DNA of 64,000 bases from Kineosporia sp. R_H_3 (GCF_002198675.1 NZ_MWLL01000082.1:1-64000); one strand, 5' to 3'; counted from the first letter of the stretch, positions 8,319-17,319 are shown. Translations and numbers: made by a program. The notes: generated from the letters alone by a model not told the origin.

Positions 8319-9734
8319 ATGACCGCACCGTCCTTCCGTGCCCCCGTCGTCGACGTCGAGGGGCTCCGGGCCCGGGTGGAGGCCGCCCTGCCGGCCCTGC
8401 GGACCGACCTCGAGGACCTCGTCCGCATCCCGAGCGTCTCGGCGGCGGCGTTCGACCGGGCGCACCTGGACGCGAGCGCGGCCCGGGTCGCCGACCTGCT
8501 GCGCGGTGCCGGGTTCGACGACGTCGAGGTGCTCTCCGTCGACGTGCCGGCCGGTCCCGGCTCCGAGGGGGCCGTCGACGGTGTCGTCCGCGGGGCGCCC
8601 GCGGTCGTCGCCCGCCGCCCGGCCCCGGACGGCGCCCCGACGGTCCTGCTCTACGCCCACCACGACGTCCAGCCGCCCGGCGACCCGGCGCTGTGGGACA
8701 GCCCGGCCTTCGAGCCGGTCGAGCGGGCCGGGCGGCTCTACGGCCGGGGCGCCGCCGACGACAAGGCCGGCATCGCCGTCCACCTCGCGGCGCTGCGGGC
8801 GCTCGGCGACGACCTGCCCGTCGGGGTCACCGTCTTCGTCGAGGGCGAGGAGGAGATCGGCTCGCCGACCTTCGAGGCGTTCCTCGCCGCGCACCGGGAC
8901 CGGCTCGCCGCCGACGTCATCGTCGTCGCGGACTCCACCAACTGGCGGGTCGGCGAGCCGGCCCTCACCTCGAGCCTGCGCGGGCTCGTCGACGGCGTCG
9001 TCGAGGTCCGCACGCTCGACCACGCGATCCACTCCGGGATGTACGGCGGGGCCGTCGTCGACGCGATGACCGCGACGCTCCGGCTCCTCGCGGGGCTGTG
9101 GGACGAGAACGGCGACGTCGCCGTCCCCGGCCTCGTGAGCGGCGGGGCCGACGACCTCGGGTACTCGGACGACGCCCTGCGCGCCGACGCGGGCGTCCTC
9201 GACGGGGTCGCCCTCGTCGGCACGGGCAGCCTGGAGACCCGGCTGTGGACCCGCCCCGCGATCACCGTCACCGGGATCGACGCGCCGTCGGTCGCGACGG
9301 CGTCCAACACCCTGCTCCCGGCGGTCCGGGCCAAGTTCACGATGCGGATCGCCCCCGGGCAGGACCCGGCGCAGGCGTTCGCCGCGCTCGAGAAGCACCT
9401 GCTGGCGGCGGCGCCGTGGGGCGCGCACGTCACGGTGACGCTCGGGGAGGCGGGCCACCCGTGGGCCGGTGACCTCGGGAACGACGTCTACGACACCGCC
9501 CGCTGGGCGCTCGAGCAGGCCTGGGGCCGGGCACCCGTGCACATGGGCGTCGGCGGGTCGATCCCGTTCATCGCCGCGCTCGGCGAGGTCTACCCGGACG
9601 CGACCGTCCTCGTCACCGGCGTCGAGGACCCGGACACCCGGGCGCACGGCACGAACGAGTCGCTGCACCTCGCCGAGTTCGCCCGGGCCTGCGTCGCCGA
9701 GACGCTGCTGCTCGCCGCGCTCGGCGCCCGCTGA
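8319..9734 (+). CDS. M20 family metallopeptidase (dipeptidase)
   Basis: A 471-residue zinc-dependent dipeptidase or acyl-amino-acid hydrolase of the M20/M25/M40 group. Metal ligands are visible: His114 and Asp116 in LLYAHHDVQPPGD, Asp147 in RGAADDKAG, and the Glu cluster 177-179 in EGEEEIGSP. The dimerisation domain begins near LTSSLRGLVDGVVEVRT, and a late conserved GGSIPF precedes a C-terminal His in NESLHLAEF. There is no signal peptide, so it should be cytosolic. The gene is divergent from DUF3043, with promoters sharing 43 bases, and convergent with the GGDEF-EAL gene. Substrate specificity cannot be assigned from sequence. Confidence 0.92.
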   Translation: MTAPSFRAPVVDVEGLRARVEAALPALRTDLEDLVRIPSVSAAAFDRAHLDASAARVADLLRGAGFDDVEVLSVDVPAGPGSEGAVDGVVRGAPAVVARRPAPDGAPTVLLYAHHDVQPPGDPALWDSPAFEPVERAGRLYGRGAADDKAGIAVHLAALRALGDDLPVGVTVFVEGEEEIGSPTFEAFLAAHRDRLAADVIVVADSTNWRVGEPALTSSLRGLVDGVVEVRTLDHAIHSGMYGGAVVDAMTATLRLLAGLWDENGDVAVPGLVSGGADDLGYSDDALRADAGVLDGVALVGTGSLETRLWTRPAITVTGIDAPSVATASNTLLPAVRAKFTMRIAPGQDPAQAFAALEKHLLAAAPWGAHVTVTLGEAGHPWAGDLGNDVYDTARWALEQAWGRAPVHMGVGGSIPFIAALGEVYPDATVLVTGVEDPDTRAHGTNESLHLAEFARACVAETLLLAALGAR

Positions 9735-9770
9735 CCGTCGTCGGGGCGGGCGTCGTCCGGCCGACCGGGG

Positions 9771-12293
9771 TCAGGGCGTCTCGCGGTCCTCGGCCCGCGA
9801 CCGCTGGGCGGGCAGCGCGGCGGCGGACGACGGGAGGTCCTTCGCGTCGGCCGGCCGGTCGGCAGGGCCCAGGACGCCCCAGCGGAGCATCTCGCTGATC
9901 GCCGGCGCGGTCTGCGGCGTCGCCCAGAGGAAGCCCTGGCCCATCCGGCACCCGGCCGAGGCGATCCGGCGGCGCTGCTCGACGGTCTCGACGCCCTCGC
10001 AGATGAGCTCGATGCCCAGCCCGGCGCCGAGCTCGACGATGCCCTTCATCATGGCCGCGCCCGGGCCGTCGTCCTCGAGGTCGACGACGAACGAGCGGTC
10101 GATCTTGAGGATGTCCACGGGCAGCGTCTTGAGGTAGCTCAGCGACGAGTACCCGGTGCCGAAGTCGTCGAGCGCGAGCCGCACGCCCATCGCCTTGATC
10201 TGGCGCAGCCGGCGCAGCGCGGCGTCGAGGTCCTGGACGAGCGCCGACTCGGTGATCTCCAGCACGAGGCGGCCGGGGTCGATGCCCGTCTCGTCGATGA
10301 GGGAGAGCACCTCGCCGACGAGGGCCGGGTCCTCGAGCTGCTCGGCGGAGATGTTCACGTCGAGGGTCAGCGGGTAGCCGTCGGGGAACTCGGTGCGCCA
10401 CGCGGCGAGCTGGCGGACCGCCTCGCCGAGGATCCAGCGGCCCAGCGGCACGATGAGCCCGGTCGCCTCCGCGAGGGGGATGAAGACGACCGGTGAGATC
10501 GGCCCGCGGGTCGGGTGCTGCCAGCGGACGAGGGCCTCGACGCCGAGGATGCGGCCCGAGGCGATGTCGACGATCGGCTGGTAGGCCAGGGACATCTGGT
10601 CCCCGGCGCTGAGCGCCGTGACGAGGTCCCCGGAGAGCTCGGTGCGCTCCTGGGTCGCCTCGCGCATCGCCGGCTCGAACGCCGTCACGGCCCCCTTGCC
10701 CGCGGCCTTCGCCGCGTTGAGGGCGACGTCGACGTCCCGCATGAGCTCGACGACGGTCGCCGTCCCCGGCGCGGCGAGCGCGAAGCCGGCGCTCGCGGCG
10801 ACGTGCAGGTTGCGGCCCCGGATGTCGACGTTGCGGGCCACGTTCGTCATGAGCGCGTCGATCCGCTGCCGGGCCTCGGCCTGGGTGCCGACGTCCTGGA
10901 GCAGGACGGCGAACTCGTCGCCGGCGAGCCGGCAGACGACGTCCCCGCGGCCGGCCGCACGGTGCAGCCGGGCGCCGACCGTACGGAGCAGCCGGTCGCC
11001 GATCTCGTGGCCGAAGCTGTCGTTGACGTCCTTGAAGCCGTCGAGGTCGACGAGCACCACGGCGAGCGGCGGCTCGCCCTCGGCGAGGGCCTCGGTGAGC
11101 TTCTCGATGAACTGCGCCCGGTTGCCCAGCGCGGTCAGCTCGTCGTGGGTCGCCTGGTAGCGCAGCTCCCCGAGCAGGGCGGTGAGCCGGTCCCGGGCGT
11201 AGACCATCGCGCTGCTCATCTGGGCGAACTCGTCCGACCCGGTGAGGGGCACCGTCTGGTTGAGGGCGCCGGTCGTCACCGTCGAGATGTCCTCGAGGAC
11301 GGTCCGGACGTCCTGGGACGTCGCCCGCCACAGTGCGCCGAGCAGGTAGACGGTGATCGCGAGGATCCCCAGGGTGAGGAGCACGGGCCGGTTCCGCTCG
11401 CCCGCGAGGCGGTCCTGGCGCTGGGCCAGGAGGGTGTCCATCGTCCCGATGAGGGCGCTCGACAGGGCGGTCGACGACGCGGTCACCGAGCCGAGGTCAG
11501 CCCGGGTGCCACCGGAGGCCGCCGCCTGGTCGCCGACCGCGAGGTACTGCCGGACGGCGATGAAGAGGGCGTTGACCTGCGGCGAGACGTTGTCCGAGAA
11601 GCCGGTCCACGACGTCGCGGCCTGCGCCGTCCGGACGTCCTCGACGAGCCGGTCGAGCGTCGTCCGCAGGTCCGCGACGGCGAGCTGCCAGCGGATGTCC
11701 TCGCGGATGTCGGGCGTGGCGTCGGCCGTGTAGCGCTCCTGCGCCGTGCCGGCCGCGATGAGCAGGCGTGGCAGCCGGTCCGCGAGGGCGATGAGCACGT
11801 GGTACGTGTCGAGCTCGGGGTCGAGGATGAGCTTGCTCGCGTCGGTGACCGAGTCGATGAGGTCGAGCGCGGTCTCCTGCGCCGTCGCGGCGGCGACCGC
11901 CTGCTGGGCCGGGGTCAGGCTGCCGTCGGTGATCCGGGTGAGCTGGTCGCGCAGCCGCAGCCACTGCGGGTGGACGTTGAAGACGTCCCCGAGCCGGGCG
12001 TCGACCTCCTCGACGTCGCGGCGGGCGGGCAGGTCCGCCGCCGTCGTCGGCTGCCCGGCCGCGGCGTGCTGGCGCACCTCGGACAGCTCGGCGACGATCC
12101 GGACGAGCGGCTCGACGTACGTCAGGCCGTCGCGCTCGAGCCCGGCGTCGGTGATCTGGCCCGTCGCCCGGGCACCGCTGAGCGCCAGGCTCACCGTGAG
12201 CGGGACGAGCAGCAGCAGGAGGACGGCCGCGAACTTCGTCGCGACCCGCAGCCGGCGGATGAGGAGCATGCCGGGCCACAGGAGGGTGTCCAT
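9771..12293 (-). CDS. Membrane-anchored GGDEF-EAL cyclic-di-GMP protein
   Basis: An 840-residue signalling protein. A membrane helix at about 20-42 and a second at about 303-325 bracket a roughly 260-residue extracytoplasmic helical sensor. A HAMP-like linker (about 326-375) leads to a GGDEF domain with RxGDE-type core LAGDEF (AGDEF at 457-461) and then an EAL domain with EAL at 586-588, DDFGTGYSSLSYLK and a late ECEGVET-like site (LICEGVETVEQ). The EAL part looks catalytically complete, so cyclic-di-GMP breakdown is likely. AGDEF occurs in some active cyclases, so synthesis is possible. It is the only cyclic-di-GMP enzyme in the window. The gene stands alone, divergent from glycerate kinase. 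Confidence 0.92.
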   Translation of the reverse strand: MDTLLWPGMLLIRRLRVATKFAAVLLLLLVPLTVSLALSGARATGQITDAGLERDGLTYVEPLVRIVAELSEVRQHAAAGQPTTAADLPARRDVEEVDARLGDVFNVHPQWLRLRDQLTRITDGSLTPAQQAVAAATAQETALDLIDSVTDASKLILDPELDTYHVLIALADRLPRLLIAAGTAQERYTADATPDIREDIRWQLAVADLRTTLDRLVEDVRTAQAATSWTGFSDNVSPQVNALFIAVRQYLAVGDQAAASGGTRADLGSVTASSTALSSALIGTMDTLLAQRQDRLAGERNRPVLLTLGILAITVYLLGALWRATSQDVRTVLEDISTVTTGALNQTVPLTGSDEFAQMSSAMVYARDRLTALLGELRYQATHDELTALGNRAQFIEKLTEALAEGEPPLAVVLVDLDGFKDVNDSFGHEIGDRLLRTVGARLHRAAGRGDVVCRLAGDEFAVLLQDVGTQAEARQRIDALMTNVARNVDIRGRNLHVAASAGFALAAPGTATVVELMRDVDVALNAAKAAGKGAVTAFEPAMREATQERTELSGDLVTALSAGDQMSLAYQPIVDIASGRILGVEALVRWQHPTRGPISPVVFIPLAEATGLIVPLGRWILGEAVRQLAAWRTEFPDGYPLTLDVNISAEQLEDPALVGEVLSLIDETGIDPGRLVLEITESALVQDLDAALRRLRQIKAMGVRLALDDFGTGYSSLSYLKTLPVDILKIDRSFVVDLEDDGPGAAMMKGIVELGAGLGIELICEGVETVEQRRRIASAGCRMGQGFLWATPQTAPAISEMLRWGVLGPADRPADAKDLPSSAAALPAQRSRAEDRETP

Positions 12294-12498
12294 GCCGCCT
12301 CCTTCCCGGTCGGGCGCGCGACGCCGCGCCGGGCGGGTGCCCGGCCTCCCCGGGTGCGTCGGCGCGAGGGCCCGGGACCTTGACCCCCGGCGCGGCGGCC
12401 GTGGGCCGACCCGGTGACGCGCTCACCCGGCGGGGTGCAGCCCGAGGGGGCCGGAGCGCCGCCGGCGGCCCGGCCCGGCCGCGACCCGACCCGCGTGC

Positions 12499-12504
12499 CA
12501 GGAT
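12499..12504 (+). promoter_or_regulatory. -10 box for leaderless glycerate kinase transcript
   Basis: CAGGAT ends 6 bases before the GTG at 12511. The same hexamer at the same distance precedes the HIT gene at 59502. Confidence 0.5.
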
Positions 12505-12510
12505 CGGCGG

Positions 12511-13680
12511 GTGCGCGTCCTCCTCGCCCCCGACTGCTTCACCGGCACGCTGTCCGCGCCGCAGGCCGCCGCCGCGCTCGCCGAGGGCTGGCGCCGGCAC
12601 GCCCCGCACGACGTCCTGGACGTCTGCCCGCTCTCGGACGGCGGTCCCGGCTTCCTCGAGGTGCTCGCCGCGGCGCTGCCCGCGGGCCGGCTCGAGGCGG
12701 TCACCGTCACCGGACCGCTGGGGGAGCCGGTGCCCGCCGGGCTGCTCGTCGTCCCCGGCGCCGACGGCGGCGTCACCGCGTACGTCGAGTCCGCCCAGGC
12801 GTGCGGGCTGCACCTCGTGCCCGCCGACCGCCGCGACCCGGGCCGGACGACGACCCGGGGCGTCGGCGACCTGCTGCGGGCCGCCCTGGACGCCGGGGCC
12901 CGCCGCGTCGTCGTCGGCCTCGGCGGCTCGGGGACCAACGACGGCGGTGCCGGGGTGCTCGCGGCGCTCGCCCCGCCGCACGTCGTCGCCGACCCGGTGA
13001 CCGGCGCCGTCGTCGAGCGGCTCGCCGCCGGTGGCGAGGCGCTGCGCGACCTCACGGCGGCGGACCTCGCCTGGCTCGCCGACGTCCGGTCGGACTGGTC
13101 GGGCGTCGACCTCGTCGTCGCGAGCGACGTCGACATCGGCCTGCTCGGGTTCCACGGCGCGAGCGCCGGCTTCGCCGCCCAGAAGGGGGCGGGCCCGGAG
13201 CAGGCACAGGCGCTGGAGCGCTGCCTGGGCGACCTCGCGGCCGCCGCGACGACGGCGCTCGGGCTCGACCCCAAGCTCACCGCGACGCCCGGCGCCGGCG
13301 CGGCCGGCGGCCTCGGCTTCGGCCTCATGCTCCTCGGCGCGACCCGGGTGCCCGGCTCGACCGCGGTCCTCGAGGCGGTCGGCCTGCCGGAGCGGCTGCG
13401 CGGCAGCGACCTCGTCGTCACCGGGGAGGGCTGCTTCGACTGGCAGTCGCTGCGCGGCAAGGTCGTCGCCGGCGTCGCCCGCGCGGCCATGGACGTCGGC
13501 ACGCCCGTCGTCGTCGTCGCCGGCCAGGTGCTCGTCGGCCGGCGCGAGGCGCAGACGATCGGCGTCGACGCCGCCTACCCGGTCGCCGAGACGGCGTCGC
13601 AGGTGGAGGCGGCGCTCGCCGACCCGTTCCGGACCTTGGCCGACCGGGCCGAGCGGGTCGCCCGTACCTGGTCGCGCTGA
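12511..13680 (+). CDS. glxK: Glycerate kinase
   Basis: A 389-residue type-II glycerate kinase that phosphorylates glycerate in the cytosol. The opening MRVLLAPDCFTGTLSAPQAA and CPLSDGGPGFLE are family hallmarks. The central VVVGLGGSGTNDGGAGVLAAL, the FHGASAGFAAQKGAG region and TPGAGAAGGLGFGL near residue 260 match the nucleotide and substrate site. VVTGEGCFDWQSLRGKVVAGVA lies near the C-terminus and is the usual end-domain motif. The GTG start directly follows a leaderless-type promoter. It is upstream of an ECF sigma factor but separated by 36 bases and probably not in the same functional unit. Confidence 0.92.
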   Translation: MRVLLAPDCFTGTLSAPQAAAALAEGWRRHAPHDVLDVCPLSDGGPGFLEVLAAALPAGRLEAVTVTGPLGEPVPAGLLVVPGADGGVTAYVESAQACGLHLVPADRRDPGRTTTRGVGDLLRAALDAGARRVVVGLGGSGTNDGGAGVLAALAPPHVVADPVTGAVVERLAAGGEALRDLTAADLAWLADVRSDWSGVDLVVASDVDIGLLGFHGASAGFAAQKGAGPEQAQALERCLGDLAAAATTALGLDPKLTATPGAGAAGGLGFGLMLLGATRVPGSTAVLEAVGLPERLRGSDLVVTGEGCFDWQSLRGKVVAGVARAAMDVGTPVVVVAGQVLVGRREAQTIGVDAAYPVAETASQVEAALADPFRTLADRAERVARTWSR

Positions 13681-13687
13681 CGACCCG

Positions 13688-13718
13688 CTGACAACCTGCA
13701 CCGGCCCCGCAGGCGTAT
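13688..13718 (+). promoter_or_regulatory. Possible ECF-type promoter before the sigma factor
   Basis: TGACAACC at 13689-13696 and CGTAT at 13714-13718 are separated by 17 bases, directly upstream of and touching the sigma-factor start. ECF sigma factors often drive their own gene, so this is a candidate autoregulated promoter. If CGTAT is the -10, the ATG at 13726 is a better start than 13717. Confidence 0.3.
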
Positions 13719-14274
13719 GGCAGGCATGAGGGACGCAACCGACGACGGCTTCCGCGCGTTCGTCGACGCCAGGTGGCCGGCGCTCGTGCGCTTCGCCTGG
13801 TCGCTGACGGGCGACCGCGGCCACGCCGAGGACGTCGTCCAGGCCGTGCTCGTGCGCACCTGGCGCCGCTGGGGCCGGATCCGGCTCGACGGCGCCGAGG
13901 CGTACGTGCGGGCGGCGGTCGTCAACGAGACCGTGAGCCGGGCCCGCCGGCGGCGGGTGCGCGAGGTGGTCCTGCCGTGGACGGGGGAGCGCCCCGAACC
14001 GGTGCCGGCCGGGGACGCCGCCGAGGACCGGGCGGTCGCCGACTCGGTCGCCGCCGAGCTCGCCCTCCTGCCGCCGAGGATGCGCGCCGTCGTCGTCCTG
14101 CGGTTCCTCGAGGACCGTTCCGAGGCCGAGACGGCGGCCCTGCTCGGCTGCTCGCCGGGCACCGTCAAGAGCCAGACCAACCGGGCGATGGCCCGGCTGC
14201 GCGACCGGACGCCGCTGCGTGACCTCGTGGGCGTGCCCGCGGTCGACGCCGCCGCGGGGGAGGAGAACCGATGA
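13717..14274 (+). CDS. ECF sigma factor of the actinobacterial SigE-like (SigE70) family
   Basis: A 185-residue sigma-70 family factor. Region 2 is FRAFVDARWPALVRFAWSLTG with HAEDVVQAVLVRTWRRWGRI; region 4 is LALLPPRMRAVVVLRFLEDR followed by the helix-turn-helix AETAALLGCSPGTVKSQTNR. This is the actinobacterial family named for SigE-type short sigmas, not E. coli RpoE. The next gene overlaps by 4 bases (ATGA) and encodes a membrane protein with a cytosolic N-terminus, a typical place for a partner that restrains the sigma factor. The alternative start ATG 13726 gives 182 residues beginning MRDATDDG and may be correct. Confidence 0.9.
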   Translation: MAGMRDATDDGFRAFVDARWPALVRFAWSLTGDRGHAEDVVQAVLVRTWRRWGRIRLDGAEAYVRAAVVNETVSRARRRRVREVVLPWTGERPEPVPAGDAAEDRAVADSVAAELALLPPRMRAVVVLRFLEDRSEAETAALLGCSPGTVKSQTNRAMARLRDRTPLRDLVGVPAVDAAAGEENR

Positions 14275-15677
14275 GCACGACGTGGACGCCGGCCGAGGAG
14301 GAGGCCGTCCGCTCGGCGCTCGCCGTGGGCCAGGAGGCGATGGACGTCGGCGCCGTGCCGTGGTCCTCGCTCGAGCGTCGGCGCAGCGCGGCGACCCGCC
14401 GGCACCGGACGGCGGTGGGCCTCGGTGTCGCCGGAGCGATCGTCGCCGGACTCGTCGGTCAGGGGCTGCTCACCGGTTCGGTGAACGGTTTCGTGAGCCC
14501 GACGGCGGGCTCGCCCTTCGTGCCCGCGTACGACGGCCGCACGGTCGGTTCGCTCGCCGCCGACACGGCCTTCCTCGACGGACTGAGGCAGCGGATCGCG
14601 GACAACCGCGCCGTCCTGCCGGCCGGCACCGACCCGAGCGTCGTCGAGGTCGCGCTCGCGACCGACGTCGCCGGGGCACGTCTCGCCCTGGCCCGGATGC
14701 CGGGCCGGGACGGCTGGGTGTGGGTGACCGGCCCGCAGGGGGCGCCGGTGAGCGGGATGGACCTGGGGAACTGGTGCGTCGGCGACGACGTGTGCTGGCT
14801 GCGCTACGGCCTCGGCTGGACCTCGTACGTCGACACGAAGCCCGACGGGTCCTCGCAGCTCGTCGGCGCGCGCGGCGACGGCGCGGTCGTCGCCACCGAA
14901 CCCGGGTCGCGGGTCGTCCTCCGCGGTGGCAACGACGTCACCGCGGACGGCGTGCTGCGGCCGCTCCAGGTCGCCGCCGAGGAACGCTGGCCGGGCGTCT
15001 TCGTCGGCCCGCTCACCGTCCCGCCGGTGCGTATCGACGTCGCGGTGACACCGCCGGGGGGGCGCACCGTCCGGACCTGGGACGCGAGCGGGTCGGGGCT
15101 CGCCCCGGACGAGTGGTGGGACGTCGCCTCGGCGTCCGCGTCCCGGGGGCGTGGGGTCAGGGGCTTCTCCGACCTCGGCGACGTGCGCGGCGACCTCGTC
15201 ATGGCGGCCGCCCGGGCGGCGGGCGCCGCGACCGGGGACGGCACCCGCAGTCGCGTCGTGTGGGCGGACCAGAACGCCGACGGCACGGTCGCGCGGGCCG
15301 TCCTCGCCTTCGGGACGGTGTCGGGCGGCTGGCTCCGGGTCGCCGTCGAGCGTGTCGTCGAGGGCGGCGGCTTCCGGCTCGCGGCCTACGGACCGGCGCC
15401 GGTGGCACGGGACGGGCTCGACGGGACGGGCGCGGCGTGGCGCTCCGTCGTCGGCACGGCCGTCGTCGTCGGGCCCGCGCAGGCCCGTTCGTTCCGCTGG
15501 GTGGACCGGGACGACCGTCCGCTCGGGGGCCGCCGGGCCCTCGACGGTGACGCGGCGGCGGACGGTGAGCCCGTCCCGGAGGGGGCGGTGGCGGTCACGT
15601 TCGAGGGCGCGGACGGCGCCGCGCTCGGCCGCGCCGCGCTGGTGGGCGCCTGGCCCGACGACAAGGTGCTGTCGTGA
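14271..15677 (+). CDS. Single-pass membrane protein coupled to the ECF sigma factor (putative anti-sigma or sensor)
   Basis: A 468-residue protein of unrecognised family. Residues 1-45 are cytosolic and acidic then basic (VPWSSLERRRSAATRRHRT), a membrane helix spans about 47-67, and about 400 residues follow outside. The outer part has no zinc site or known enzyme motif; two cysteines in NWCVGDDVCW could pair. The start codon overlaps the sigma-factor stop, so the two are co-translated. By position it may bind the sigma factor and respond to an outside signal, but no zinc-binding HxxxCxxC anti-sigma signature is present. Similar proteins next to SigE-type sigma factors are common in actinobacteria. 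Function is inference only. Confidence 0.8.
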   Translation: MSTTWTPAEEEAVRSALAVGQEAMDVGAVPWSSLERRRSAATRRHRTAVGLGVAGAIVAGLVGQGLLTGSVNGFVSPTAGSPFVPAYDGRTVGSLAADTAFLDGLRQRIADNRAVLPAGTDPSVVEVALATDVAGARLALARMPGRDGWVWVTGPQGAPVSGMDLGNWCVGDDVCWLRYGLGWTSYVDTKPDGSSQLVGARGDGAVVATEPGSRVVLRGGNDVTADGVLRPLQVAAEERWPGVFVGPLTVPPVRIDVAVTPPGGRTVRTWDASGSGLAPDEWWDVASASASRGRGVRGFSDLGDVRGDLVMAAARAAGAATGDGTRSRVVWADQNADGTVARAVLAFGTVSGGWLRVAVERVVEGGGFRLAAYGPAPVARDGLDGTGAAWRSVVGTAVVVGPAQARSFRWVDRDDRPLGGRRALDGDAAADGEPVPEGAVAVTFEGADGAALGRAALVGAWPDDKVLS

Positions 15678-15724
15678 CGGCCGCCTCTCGGGGCGGGCCC
15701 CGCGCGGCGCCCCGTGGCGGGACG

Positions 15725-15730
15725 TACCCT
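15725..15730 (+). promoter_or_regulatory. -10 box of the erpA promoter
   Basis: TACCCT lies about 95 bases upstream of the erpA ATG, predicting a leader of roughly 88 nucleotides. No clear -35 is visible. Confidence 0.45.
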
Positions 15731-15824
15731 GGTCGGGAATGCAGCGCGGAGAACCTGCGCTGAGTCCACCGACGGGCCCCGCGCCCGAGCCAGCGTGACC
15801 TCCCGAACCCATGGAGACGATCAG

Positions 15825-16199
15825 ATGACCGTCCAGGACCCCACGACCCAGACGACCGAGCAGGCCACGAAGGAGCACGGCGTGCTCCTCACCGAGGTCG
15901 CGGCCACGAAGGTCAAGAGCCTGCTCGAGCAGGAGGGTCGCGACGACCTGCGCCTGCGGGTCGCCGTCCAGCCCGGTGGCTGCTCGGGGCTCATCTACCA
16001 GCTCTACTTCGACGAGCGTCAGCTCGACGGCGACGCCGTCCGTGACTTCGGCGGCGTCGAGGTCATCGTCGACCGGATGAGCACGCCGTACCTCGACGGC
16101 GCGACCATCGACTTCGCGGACACGATCGAGAAGCAGGGCTTCACGATCGACAACCCGAACGCCGGCGGGTCCTGCGCCTGCGGCGACAGCTTCCACTGA
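15825..16199 (+). CDS. erpA: Iron-sulfur cluster insertion protein ErpA (A-type carrier)
   Basis: A 124-residue A-type carrier that passes Fe-S clusters to target enzymes. The three cluster cysteines are Cys53 in PGGCSGLIYQL and Cys117/Cys119 in GGSCACGDSFH. The ATG at 15825 is chosen because GGAGACGA lies 5 bases upstream and family members start near here; a longer open frame upstream crosses the promoter. A leader of about 88 bases precedes it and a 17-bp hairpin terminator follows. From memory, M. tuberculosis keeps an erpA homologue (Rv2204c) in the same neighbourhood of adoK and ctaC. Client proteins here could include the Rieske subunit encoded nearby, which is inference. Confidence 0.95.
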   Translation: MTVQDPTTQTTEQATKEHGVLLTEVAATKVKSLLEQEGRDDLRLRVAVQPGGCSGLIYQLYFDERQLDGDAVRDFGGVEVIVDRMSTPYLDGATIDFADTIEKQGFTIDNPNAGGSCACGDSFH

Positions 16200-16236
16200 C
16201 CGACCGCTCCGGTCCGCCGGAGCACACGGTCCGCGC

Positions 16237-16275
16237 GACGGCCGCGGTCACCCCGAGCGGGTGACCGCGGCCGTC
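16237..16275 (+). terminator. Hairpin terminator after erpA
   Basis: Perfect 17-bp stem with arms 16237-16253 and 16259-16275 and a 5-base loop, starting 37 bases after the erpA stop. No T-run follows. Confidence 0.75.
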
Positions 16276-16315
16276 GTCGTCCCGGCCTTCGGCGTGCCGG
16301 GGCTCGCCGTACCGG

Positions 16316-16321
16316 TAGCGT
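16316..16321 (+). promoter_or_regulatory. -10 box upstream of adoK
   Basis: TAGCGT ends 8 bases before the GTG at 16330, giving a leaderless or nearly leaderless mRNA. Confidence 0.45.
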
Positions 16322-16329
16322 GACGCCCC

Positions 16330-17316
16330 GTGCGCATCGCTGTGACCGGGTCCATCGCGACGGACCACCTCATGTCGTTCAAGGGCCGGTTCTCCGACAG
16401 CCTCGTCGTCGAGCAGCTGCAGAAGATCAGCCTGTCGTTCCTCGTCGAGGACCTCCAGATCCGGCGCGGCGGCGTGGCGGCGAACATCGCCTTCGGCCTC
16501 GCCCGGCTGGGCACCTCGCCCCTGCTCGTCGGGGCGGTGGGGGAGGACTTCACCGACTACCGCTCCTGGCTGGAGCGGCACGGTGTGGACTGCTCCGGCG
16601 TCCACGTCTCCGACGTCCACCACACCGCGCGGTTCATCTGCACGACGGACGACGACCAGGCGCAGATCGCGTCGTTCTACGCCGGCGCGATGAGCGAGGC
16701 CCGGCAGATCGAGCTCGGGCCGCTCGCCCGCGCCGCCGCGTTCGACCTCGTCGTCGTGAGCCCGAACGACCCCGACGCGATGCTCCGGCACACCGACGAG
16801 TGCCGTACGCGCGGCTACCCGTTCGCCGCCGACCCCTCCCAGCAGCTCGCGTGGTCGGACGGCGCGATGATTCGCCGGCTCGTCGACGGCGCCGCGTACC
16901 TGTTCAGCAACGACTACGAGGCCGCCCTCATCCAGCAGAAGACCGGGTGGGACGACGCGGAGATCCTGCGCCGCGTCGGTGTCCGGGTGACCACCCACGG
17001 GGAGCACGGTGTCGTCATCGACAGCGTCGACGGCGAGACCCTCAAGGTCCCGGCCGTCCCGCCGCTGCGGATCGCCGACCCGACGGGCGTCGGCGACGCG
17101 TTCCGCGCGGGCTTCCTCGCCGGGCTGGTCTGGGGGCTCGGGCCCGAGCGCTGCGCGCAGGTCGGCGCCACCCTCGCGACGCTCGTCCTGGAGACCGTCG
17201 GGCCGCAGGAGTACGACCTCGCCTCGGCCGGCTTCCTCGCCCGCCTCGCCGCCGCCTACGGCGACGACGCCGCGGCCGAGGTCACCCCGCACCTGACGGC
17301 CGCCCTCGGCTCCTGA
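16330..17316 (+). CDS. adoK: PfkB-family adenosine kinase
   Basis: A 328-residue PfkB-family sugar or nucleoside kinase that matches the actinobacterial adenosine kinase group (M. tuberculosis Rv2202c, AdoK). It opens with MRIAVTGSIATDHLMSFKGRF, has the PfkB signature region QIRRGGVAANIAFGLARLG, and the C-terminal anion-hole motif ADPTGVGDAFRAGF with catalytic Asp256. It would phosphorylate adenosine to AMP using ATP in the cytosol. The order erpA-adoK-aat-ctaC resembles the mycobacterial order and supports the assignment over a generic carbohydrate kinase. The GTG start follows a -10 box by 8 bases. aat starts 3 bases after the stop, so the two form an operon. Confidence 0.87.
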   Translation: MRIAVTGSIATDHLMSFKGRFSDSLVVEQLQKISLSFLVEDLQIRRGGVAANIAFGLARLGTSPLLVGAVGEDFTDYRSWLERHGVDCSGVHVSDVHHTARFICTTDDDQAQIASFYAGAMSEARQIELGPLARAAAFDLVVVSPNDPDAMLRHTDECRTRGYPFAADPSQQLAWSDGAMIRRLVDGAAYLFSNDYEAALIQQKTGWDDAEILRRVGVRVTTHGEHGVVIDSVDGETLKVPAVPPLRIADPTGVGDAFRAGFLAGLVWGLGPERCAQVGATLATLVLETVGPQEYDLASAGFLARLAAAYGDDAAAEVTPHLTAALGS

Positions 17317-17319
17317 CCC

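Noticed and set aside
10515-12383. 622-codon plus-strand frame opposite the GGDEF-EAL gene
   Set aside because: Antisense of clear GGDEF, EAL and HAMP motifs; no recognisable content.
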